A DNA stretch of 64,000 bases, taken from Bacteroides sp. 224 (lineage in GTDB: Bacteria; Bacteroidota; Bacteroidia; Bacteroidales; Bacteroidaceae). The position numbers and the translations under genes were made by a program. Each line of letters opens with the position of its first letter. Positions within the stretch are counted from its first letter, which is position 1. The notes below the pieces were generated by a model that was not told the DNA's origin, did not search any database, and was given only the letters and a program-made list of their open reading frames with translations. Positions 1-5,895 of the stretch are shown here, piece by piece. Where the stretch lies: positions 18,179 through 82,178 of the forward strand of contig NZ_QVMK01000034.1 of assembly GCF_010500995.1 (NCBI RefSeq), in the 5' to 3' direction.

Positions 1-85
1 GCAGATTAACGCAGAGGATTAAGTTTTAGTTCTATGCAGCATTGTATTAAAAACTCTGTGTTAATCTGCGTAACTTTGCGGTTCA
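1..85. repeat. Long intergenic inverted repeat, CAGATTAACGCAGAG type (copy A)
   Basis: The left arm at 1-20 is complementary to part of 50-84, which reads as a CTCTGTGTTAATCTGCG-type sequence. The element probably continues to the left of the window. Its closest relative here is at 53413-53497, and four more divergent hairpins of the same style occur in the window. No gene is visible in it. Confidence 0.7.
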
Positions 86-106
86 AATTTAATCATTTCC
101 AAACCG

Positions 107-164
107 TTTTAAAGGAAATGGAAATGGGTGTTTTCAGCGTATCTATCTTCTTTTGAGTTAAAAA
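107..164. repeat. Direct repeat, left copy flanking the ATPase gene
   Basis: Two blocks here recur downstream of the ATPase gene. The first is a 23-nt block at 107-129, also at 1668-1690. The second is a 37-nt block at 128-164, also at 1727-1763. In this left copy the blocks abut; in the right copy they are separated by about 36 nt. The rest of 165-318 shows nothing recognisable apart from AT-rich leader DNA. Confidence 0.75.
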
Positions 165-318
165 GGGCGATGATATAAACTAATTATGAACATCTACTTA
201 CATGATTAAACTTATACCTAACGAAAGTAGTTGGGAATGTATGATTTATCATGAATTATTTGCAAACCTCAAAATATTGAGTAAATTTGCTATCTATATT
301 GAGTAAAATTGAAAATAT

Positions 319-1503
319 ATGTTTGAACGTCCTTATCTGAAGTCGGTTAAATCAAGAATTGAAGAGCCCAGAAAGTTTATTCAGGTTATTCTGGGACCTC
401 GCCAAGTGGGCAAAACCACTATGGTAACACAACTTGTTGAACAGTTGTTAATCCCAAACTTATTCGAATCAGCAGATGCCATTTCAGCTACAAACTCAGC
501 TTGGATCACACAAATTTGGGAATCAGCTCGCCTGCGGATGAAAGCGTCGAACGCTTCAGAGTTCTTGCTTATAATTGATGAAGTTCAGAAAATAGACAAT
601 TGGAGTGAAGTCGTGAAACAACAATGGGATAAAGATACTCGTGAGAAAATCAACATAAAGGTGATTCTGCTTGGTTCTTCTCGATTGCTAATACAGAAAG
701 GGCTAACCGAATCATTAGCCGGTCGTTTTGAAACTTTATATTTAGGACACTGGTCTTATCCCGAAATGCAGGAGGCATTTGGATGGAGTATAGAACAATA
801 CGTCTACTTTGGAGGCTATCCCGGATCGGCAACACTGATTAGTGATGAGGAACGTTGGAAGAACTATATAAAAGATTCGCTTATTGAGACCAGTATCTCC
901 AAAGATATTTTGATGCTGACGCGGGTAGATAAGCCTGCTTTGTTAAAACGATTATTCGAGTTGGGTTGCCTTTATTCAGGTCAGATACTTTCATACACGA
1001 AGATATTGGGTCAACTTCAAGATGCTGGTAATACAACAACATTGGCCAACTATCTAAAACTGTTATCCGATTGTGGATTATTAGGCGGATTAGATAAGTA
1101 CGCCGGAGATATAATCCGCAAACGTGGATCAAGTCCCAAATTCCAAGTATATAACAATGCATTAATTACAGCACAAAGCGATGATACCTACGAAAAAGCA
1201 ATTGTTGATCCAAAGCTATGGGGGCGATTAGTTGAATCTTCAATTGGAGCTCATTTGATAAATCATGCTATTTCCGAAAGATACAACCTCTATTATTGGC
1301 GAGATGGAAATTACGAAGTTGATTTTGTCTTAGAAAAAGGTGATAAGGTAATCGGACTTGAAGTAAAAAGTGGAATGAAAGCAGAAAATGCGGGAATGGG
1401 AATTTTTACAGAGCGATTTCATCCGGAAAAGGTTCTGCTCGTTGGAACAGGTGGAATTCCTTACAATGAGTTTCTGAAGATTAATCCGAGAGAGTTATTT
1501 TGA
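319..1503 (+). CDS. AAA family ATPase with DUF4143 (archaeal-ATPase-like) C-terminal nuclease-fold domain
   Basis: A 394-residue soluble protein. The N-terminal AAA module has a Walker A motif GPRQVGKTT at residues 26-34, a Walker B segment LLIIDE at 83-88 and a sensor-like LLGSS at 118-122. The C-terminal part carries EVDF (E333, D335) and EVK (E348, K350), the PD-(D/E)XK-like pattern usual in DUF4143 proteins. The family is widespread as single accessory genes in Bacteroides, and its cellular role is not established. It stands alone, and near-identical repeat blocks lie on both sides, which suggests insertion or duplication. Length and motifs look intact. The call to family is firm; the function is unknown. 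Confidence 0.88.
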   Translation: MFERPYLKSVKSRIEEPRKFIQVILGPRQVGKTTMVTQLVEQLLIPNLFESADAISATNSAWITQIWESARLRMKASNASEFLLIIDEVQKIDNWSEVVKQQWDKDTREKINIKVILLGSSRLLIQKGLTESLAGRFETLYLGHWSYPEMQEAFGWSIEQYVYFGGYPGSATLISDEERWKNYIKDSLIETSISKDILMLTRVDKPALLKRLFELGCLYSGQILSYTKILGQLQDAGNTTTLANYLKLLSDCGLLGGLDKYAGDIIRKRGSSPKFQVYNNALITAQSDDTYEKAIVDPKLWGRLVESSIGAHLINHAISERYNLYYWRDGNYEVDFVLEKGDKVIGLEVKSGMKAENAGMGIFTERFHPEKVLLVGTGGIPYNEFLKINPRELF

Positions 1504-1537
1504 AATGCTTGCTGTTTTAATTCAGTTTTGAGCTAAT

Positions 1538-1646
1538 TCACCACAGATTAACACGGATTTTCACAGATTATTAACTAAAAGTTCTGTCCTCTTTGGTTTT
1601 GTAGTGGAATAATTTAATCTGTGAAAATCTGCGTAATCTGTGGTGA
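1538..1646. repeat. Long intergenic inverted repeat, ACAGATTAACACGGATT type (copy B)
   Basis: The left arm 1538-1570 and the right arm 1615-1646 are largely complementary (TCACCACAGATTAACACGGA against its reverse complement with a few changes) around a loop of about 44 nt. It lies 35 nt after the ATPase stop codon, so it may end that transcript. Confidence 0.75.
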
Positions 1647-1667
1647 AAAGTCCTCCTTTCCGAACCA

Positions 1668-1763
1668 TTTTAAAGGAAATGGAAATGGGTACGCGGAAAA
1701 AACGGAATGAGCGGATGAACGCGGAAGTGTTTTCAGCGTATCTATCTTCTTTTGAGTTAAAAA
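1668..1763. repeat. Direct repeat, right copy flanking the ATPase gene
   Basis: Identical to the left copy over 23 nt (1668-1690) and 37 nt (1727-1763), with an extra GCGGA-rich 36-nt segment between them. The order hairpin, then this block, is the same on both sides of the ATPase gene. Confidence 0.75.
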
Positions 1764-1784
1764 ATTTAGACCGCTTCATCAGAA

Positions 1785-2099
1785 TCAATAGTAGCCTCTA
1801 TTCCAAACAGCTGTTAGCAAAGCCTCAAATTCTTCCCTCAAAAAACAAGGAATGAAACAAAACTTATCATAGTAATAGAACAGCCTTAGCATTAGCTCCA
1901 AAGAACCGCCACGCCCATTCTCAACGTAGGTAAGAAACCTACGTGTTATAAAAGTGTTTGCAACAACTGTGTGTTGTGTTAATCCATTTGCTTTACGAAT
2001 TTTCCACAATACAATACCAATGCGCGATCCAACCATACTTTTTCTTTCTTCAAATGTTTTTGCAAAAAAATCTATATCATCTATAAAAGGGGTATTCAT
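1785..2099 (-). CDS. Small HTH (XRE-like) DNA-binding protein
   Basis: A 104-residue protein. Residues about 23-75 resemble a lambda-repressor/XRE helix-turn-helix: an IGIVLWKIRKANGLTQ segment, then a helix and FLTYVENGRGG, the position where XRE proteins usually have a YLSxIExG motif. The C-terminal third is unassigned. It diverges from the amidase cassette that starts at 2263, the usual place for a regulator of an integrated element, with a palindromic hairpin between them. Regulation of that cassette is inferred from position only. The downstream end runs to the repeat block at 1668-1763. Confidence 0.6.
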   Translation of the reverse strand: MNTPFIDDIDFFAKTFEERKSMVGSRIGIVLWKIRKANGLTQHTVVANTFITRRFLTYVENGRGGSLELMLRLFYYYDKFCFIPCFLREEFEALLTAVWNRGYY

Positions 2100-2123
2100 T
2101 GATTGATTATTTTAAATCGTTTC

Positions 2124-2142
2124 AGACGCACGCCGTGCGTCT
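2124..2142. repeat. Perfect short palindrome AGACGCAC-GCC-GTGCGTCT
   Basis: Eight-bp arms with a 3-nt loop in the divergent region between the HTH gene and the amidase cassette. It could be a hairpin of a dispersed repeat or an operator; the sequence alone does not decide. Confidence 0.5.
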
Positions 2143-2262
2143 CTACAAAGGAATAAAACCGTTTCCTAATAAAATGAGAAAAAATATTCCCATTCCATTA
2201 CAAATTGATTTTATTCTTTTGTATTCAAAAGGATTTAAACATTACAAACAAAAGATTAAAAG

Positions 2263-2595
2263 ATGAGAAAGAGAACAATAGGAGATCATAACAAACGCCT
2301 CCGGTATCACATTATGAGAGAGAAAGGCTATTCCGAAACCACTGCCTTATGGATGATTGAGCGACTGAAACAATTGGTAGATCACCTGCAATATGGACAT
2401 GCCGTAATTGCCTATCGCAAACAAAATGGAGAATTCAGGTTGACCACCGGCACACTCATTTACTATCCGAATGCTTTTAAATGCAATTATCACTTTAAAC
2501 GCATACAAACAACCGTGGTTTATTGGGATGTAGCCGAACAGGGATGGCGCACTTTTCAGGTAGAGAATTTTATGGAATGGAGGCCTGTAGTATGA
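2263..2595 (+). CDS. SH3 beta-barrel fold (DUF2693-like) protein of an integrated-element cassette
   Basis: A 110-residue protein. The C-terminal half (HAVIAYRKQNGEFRLTTGTL, then a YWDV..GWRTFQVENF pattern at about residues 85-103) matches the way DUF2693 SH3-barrel proteins of Bacteroides elements run: a K-x-DG-x-x-R-x-x-x-GTL strand pair, then Y-F-D-V ... W-R-x-F-x-V-E-N. The function of the family is unknown. Its stop overlaps the start of the amidase gene by the tetranucleotide ATGA at 2592-2595, which implies translational coupling. It is the first gene of a three-gene cassette. The family match is from memory of the pattern, so it is moderate. Confidence 0.6.
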   Translation: MRKRTIGDHNKRLRYHIMREKGYSETTALWMIERLKQLVDHLQYGHAVIAYRKQNGEFRLTTGTLIYYPNAFKCNYHFKRIQTTVVYWDVAEQGWRTFQVENFMEWRPVV

Positions 2596-2990
2596 GTTGG
2601 AAATATATTATGATTCATTGCACAGCTACCCCCGAAGGCAAAGATTATACTGTGAAAGAGATAGACAGGTGGCACCGCGAAAAGGGATTCAATGGTATAG
2701 GTTATCATTATGTTATTCATTTAAATGGTTGCATCGAAGAAGGAAGACCCATCACGCGGGCAGGCGCCCATTGCTATGGGTGGAACAGCAGCGCCATTGG
2801 CATAGCCTACATTGGCGGCACAGATGCCGATGGCACCCCGAAAGACACCCGAACAGAAGCACAGAAAAAAGCCATCAGGCAACTGGTGGAACGATTCAAA
2901 GAGCTCATCCCCATTAAACGCGTATTAGGGCATAACGAGGTAAGCAACAAAGCTTGCCCCTGTTTTGATGTCGGAAAGGAGTTTGCATGA
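2592..2990 (+). CDS. N-acetylmuramoyl-L-alanine amidase, T7-lysozyme type (Amidase_2)
   Basis: A 132-residue peptidoglycan amidase. The spacing of key residues fits T7 lysozyme: zinc ligands H9, H114 and C122 (T7 H17, H122, C130), the catalytic tyrosine Y38 (T7 Y46) and lysine K120 (T7 K128). It would cleave the bond between MurNAc and L-alanine. No signal peptide is visible, so export would need a holin or lysis. The ATG at 2592 is chosen because it overlaps the preceding stop (ATGA) and puts MSWKYIMIHCTAT at the N-terminus, as in the family. A longer reading from 2523 would add unrelated residues. The stop overlaps the next start the same way. Such amidases are recurrent in Bacteroides prophage-like and conjugative elements. 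Confidence 0.85.
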   Translation: MSWKYIMIHCTATPEGKDYTVKEIDRWHREKGFNGIGYHYVIHLNGCIEEGRPITRAGAHCYGWNSSAIGIAYIGGTDADGTPKDTRTEAQKKAIRQLVERFKELIPIKRVLGHNEVSNKACPCFDVGKEFA

Positions 2991-3658
2991 TAAACGATCA
3001 GTATTTTCCACACGACGCTACCGCTGCCAATAACCTGAAGCTGATGGCGCTTATACAAGAAGAAGGTGCCAAAGGCTATGGGGTATACTGGTTTCTTATT
3101 GAGTTTCTCCGTCAGCAAAACGGCTACAGAGGTCAGCTCAAGATGCTGGATATGCTGGCCCGGCGAATAAAGACAACACGCGTGGTGGTAGAACGTATTA
3201 TTACGCATTACGCGCTCTTTGCCGTAGAAGACGATTGTTTTTTCTCGCCCGGCCTGAACGAAAGAATGCGCCCCCTCGACGATAAGCGAGCTGCCAAGAG
3301 CGATCAATGTCGGCGGGCAGCCGAAACTAAGTGGATGAAAATCAGGCAGCAACCGCCTGCGTGCGCAGTGCAAGAAGAGGAAAGGAAAGAAGAGGAGAGA
3401 AAGATAGATGATGAAGGAGGGCATTCTTCTATTAAAGCTCCTCCGGAATACGCATTCAATAAAAAAACGCATAACCTGGAAGGGCTATTGCAGCAGTTAG
3501 CCCGCCTAAAAATTAACGACTCGCAAGAAGTAAATGCTATATTAAAACTATCCGACTATGGAAAGTTAGGAAATACTATCTGGCAACTGCTCTACCATAC
3601 ACAATGGGGAAAAATAAAAACGCCGGGAAAGTTTCTGATAGCCGGGTTAAAATCATAA
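2987..3658 (+). CDS. DUF4373 (Lin1244/Lin1753-like N-terminal) protein
   Basis: A 223-residue protein. The N-terminal domain, about residues 1-95, starts with YFPHDATAANNLKL and continues through GAKGYGVYWFLIEFLR, the pattern of the Lin1244/Lin1753 (DUF4373) domain found in phage and mobile-element replication-initiation-like proteins. A charged linker with EEERKEEERK follows at about 130-145. The C-terminal part (IWQLLYHTQWGKIKTPGKFLI) resembles the usual ending of these proteins. The start overlaps the amidase stop (ATGA at 2987-2990). No primase, helicase, integrase or holin gene follows, so the cassette looks like a decayed or minimal relic. Confidence 0.7.
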   Translation: MINDQYFPHDATAANNLKLMALIQEEGAKGYGVYWFLIEFLRQQNGYRGQLKMLDMLARRIKTTRVVVERIITHYALFAVEDDCFFSPGLNERMRPLDDKRAAKSDQCRRAAETKWMKIRQQPPACAVQEEERKEEERKIDDEGGHSSIKAPPEYAFNKKTHNLEGLLQQLARLKINDSQEVNAILKLSDYGKLGNTIWQLLYHTQWGKIKTPGKFLIAGLKS

Positions 3659-3662
3659 ATAA

Positions 3663-3791
3663 TATCATTTTGACACACTTCAGTTGTTTCATTATGCATC
3701 TGGATTAAAGAAACCCAGAGAAGCCCAAAGAAAAAAAATAGAGGAAGCCTTTCATAAATTAGGCAAAGAGTTATTGGCTGTGGAATTATGA
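3663..3791 (+). pseudogene. Possible 3' remnant of an unidentified coding sequence
   Basis: Between the stop at 3660 and the TGA at 3789-3791 one frame stays open and reads like protein: ...FDTLQLFHYASGLKKP, then an amphipathic helix EAQRKKIEEAFHKLGKELL. It has no ATG start and is in a different frame from the preceding gene. It may be the tail of a deleted gene of the same element. The remaining DNA from 3792 to 4130 holds only the two hairpins listed next and no gene. Confidence 0.3.
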
Positions 3792-3827
3792 TGTTTAACT
3801 TGACACTGAACGTTTGTTCAACAGCTT

Positions 3828-3854
3828 GCCCCGGTTGAAAGATCGGGGCTTTTC
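3828..3854 (+). terminator. Rho-independent terminator after the element cassette
   Basis: Stem GCCCCG (3828-3833) with CGGGGC (3844-3849), a 10-nt loop, then TTTTCT. The orientation fits the end of the rightward cassette. Confidence 0.65.
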
Positions 3855-3910
3855 TGTACTCCTTTCAACGAAACAACGAAGCTTACCTCCCTATCACTAC
3901 ACGTGTGAAA

Positions 3911-3942
3911 GAAAAAACGGGTAAGAAACCACCCTCACCCGT
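3911..3942 (-). terminator. Rho-independent terminator for leftward transcripts
   Basis: Read on the minus strand: stem ACGGGT (3937-3942) with ACCCGT (3917-3922), followed by a T-run (TTTTTTC). It lies about 190 nt after the tRNA-Pro gene and would end the tRNA transcript and any aroB read-through. Confidence 0.6.
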
Positions 3943-4130
3943 ATATCATTCAACCACCAATAAAACAGAGTTTATTCAGTAGCAACACAAAGATAATGCT
4001 TTATTTTTGCATATAAAGAAAAAACGGTTAGTTCAGTTGCCTAAATCTAACCGCTTTTATAAATTCTTGATAAAACCGAACAATAACCGAACATTTTCCA
4101 TCTAAGTTATTGATAATCAGTATATCATTG

Positions 4131-4204
4131 TCGGGATGACAGGATTTGAACCTGCGACCACTCGCCCCCCAGACGAGCACTCTACCGGGCTGAGCTACAT
4201 CCCG
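4131..4204 (-). tRNA. tRNA-Pro (anticodon GGG)
   Basis: A 74-nt cloverleaf on the minus strand. The acceptor stem CGGGATG pairs with CATCCCG, followed by discriminator A. The D-arm region is AGCTC..GAG. The anticodon arm CTCGT-CTGGGGG-GCGAG gives anticodon GGG, reading proline CCC/CCU. The T-arm is GCAGG-TTCAAAT-CCTGT. CCA is not encoded. It has its own well-matched promoter just upstream. Confidence 0.95.
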
Positions 4205-4215
4205 AAATGCGGATG

Positions 4216-4246
4216 CAAAGATAGGGGTTAGTTTGAAAAAGACAAA
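4216..4246 (-). promoter_or_regulatory. Bacteroidetes-type promoter of tRNA-Pro
   Basis: On the minus strand a -33 TTTG (4243-4246) is separated by 19 nt from a -7 TATCTTTG (4216-4223), a full match to the TTTG/TAnnTTTG consensus of the Bacteroides primary sigma factor. The predicted start of transcription falls a few nt before the tRNA 5' end at 4204. Confidence 0.8.
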
Positions 4247-4274
4247 GTATTTTAGCAATTTTTCTACAAGAAAC

Positions 4275-5336
4275 TTATAATCCCATGCACTCACGGTAAA
4301 AATCGAGCATTTCAAAGATATTATCTTTATTGGCAGTTTGGTTTATAACGATCTTACCAATATCTTCTAATAAAGTGAAGTTAATAGTATCTCCTACATT
4401 CTTTTTATCATGCTGCATGAAATCATATAAAGTATCATATTTATCACAGTCAATGTAAAACGTACCATAGTTCTCTTTAACAAATGAAACAGTCTTCCGT
4501 AACTTCTCTTTTGGAAAACCTACATTCATAGTAGATAGATACAATTCACAAACAATGCCCCAAGCTACTGCATAACCATGAAGAACCGGACGTTTTTCGG
4601 CTAATGCCAAACTTTCAAAAGCATGTCCTACTGTATGCCCTAAATTTAAGGCTTTTCGAATTCCATGTTCTAAAGGATCTTGCAGAACTATATCTTCCTT
4701 GATATGTACCGAATGTCCAACTAATGATTTCAAATAGCTATAATCAATTTGTTCTGTATTGAAAGCGAGCAGTTCATTCCAATGTTCATCTGTACTAATC
4801 AATCCGTGTTTAAGCATTTCTGCATAACCAGAAAAGAAGTTGTAAGAATCAAGCGTACGAAGAAAATTAGTATCGATCAATACTGAATCGGCAGGTGCAA
4901 AAACACCGACTTCATTTTTCAAACCATTAAAGTTGATACCGGTTTTCCCACCTACAGAGGCATCCACCATAGCAAGAAGAGTGGTAGGAATATTAATATA
5001 ATTCAGCCCTCTTTTGAAAGTAGCAGCAGCAAATCCTCCTAAATCCGTTACCATTCCACCCCCTAAATTAATTAAGAGAGAATGACGGGTAGCTCCTTTA
5101 TCGCTCAAAACCTGCCAGACATGAGCTAAAGTATCAAGCGTTTTAGATATGTCATCGGCTTCAATACAGATTTCAATGGCTGTATGCAATTCCGGAATAC
5201 CAATCAATTGCGGCATACAAAGTAGATGAGTATGCTTATCAGTTAGAATAAATATCTTATCGTGAGCACAACGACCAATTGCTCGTTTTACACTACTCTC
5301 TAAATTCTCACTTAGTATTACTTCTTGCTTATTCAT
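4275..5336 (-). CDS. aroB: 3-dehydroquinate synthase
   Basis: A 353-residue enzyme that converts DAHP to 3-dehydroquinate, the second step of the shikimate pathway; it needs NAD and a divalent metal. The dinucleotide-binding GGGMVTD lies at residues 92-98, followed by the IPTTLLAMVDASVGGKTGIN core at about 116-135. The metal-ligand segments EMLKHG and LNLGHTVGHAFE are present. Length is normal. The start chosen (MNKQEVIL) is preferred over an in-frame ATG eight codons upstream, which would place the start very close to a -7-like element at 5358-5365. It diverges from the membrane-protein gene at 5415. Confidence 0.93.
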   Translation of the reverse strand: MNKQEVILSENLESSVKRAIGRCAHDKIFILTDKHTHLLCMPQLIGIPELHTAIEICIEADDISKTLDTLAHVWQVLSDKGATRHSLLINLGGGMVTDLGGFAAATFKRGLNYINIPTTLLAMVDASVGGKTGINFNGLKNEVGVFAPADSVLIDTNFLRTLDSYNFFSGYAEMLKHGLISTDEHWNELLAFNTEQIDYSYLKSLVGHSVHIKEDIVLQDPLEHGIRKALNLGHTVGHAFESLALAEKRPVLHGYAVAWGIVCELYLSTMNVGFPKEKLRKTVSFVKENYGTFYIDCDKYDTLYDFMQHDKKNVGDTINFTLLEDIGKIVINQTANKDNIFEMLDFYRECMGL

Positions 5337-5414
5337 AATTATTGGGTTTCTATGATGCAAAGATAGAACTTAGAAAACAAAAGAGTATATTTGCAACATA
5401 AAATATAGACTTAT

Positions 5415-5819
5415 ATGAAAGCTTTACTACCCATATTCTGCCGTCCAATGGGATATATCATCCTTCTTCTTGCAGTTTTTCTACCATTCATCCTTGCCAT
5501 GTTTGGCAAGGTAACCGATCACAATCTTTTATTTTATAAAGAATGTTCTAAACTACTAATGATGGCCGGTGCCTTGATGATTCTTTTAGCACTTACCAAA
5601 AACGAAAATCTTGAAACGGAAAAAATCAGGATTAAAGCCATGCGCAATGCTGTATTCCTAACTCTCATATTTATTTTTGGAGGAATGCTTTACCATATTG
5701 CGCAGAAAGACATTACTTATGTAGATTCAACTTCATTTCTTATCTTCCTAATAATGAACATTTTAACATTAGAGTATGGTTTTAAAAAAGCAACCATGGA
5801 CAAAATGTTCAAAAAATAA
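5415..5819 (+). CDS. Small integral membrane protein of unknown function
   Basis: A 134-residue protein with four predicted membrane segments at about residues 13-32, 45-62, 79-97 and 104-120, and a lysine-rich C-terminal tail. No catalytic motif is visible and I do not recognise a family. A TATATTTG -7-like element at 5386-5393 lies just upstream, back-to-back with the aroB promoter region. It precedes the large outer-membrane barrel gene by 76 nt on the same strand, and nothing else ties the two together. Confidence 0.7.
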   Translation: MKALLPIFCRPMGYIILLLAVFLPFILAMFGKVTDHNLLFYKECSKLLMMAGALMILLALTKNENLETEKIRIKAMRNAVFLTLIFIFGGMLYHIAQKDITYVDSTSFLIFLIMNILTLEYGFKKATMDKMFKK

Positions 5820-5895
5820 TGTAATACGGATTAAACCTTTCGGATATCTTCAAGTCAAAGGATCAATCGTTATTACTCATTCATAGCTCATAAAT

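Noticed and set aside
2807-3472. A 221-codon minus-strand open frame
   Set aside because: It lies opposite the amidase and DUF4373 genes, which have clear family motifs and coupled starts; its translation is rich in Cys and Arg and has no recognisable motif.
4028-4315. A 95-codon minus-strand open frame across the tRNA-Pro gene
   Set aside because: It reads through the tRNA (the RVLVWGASGRRFKSCHPD-type translation is a well-known artefact of tRNA genes) and overlaps aroB.
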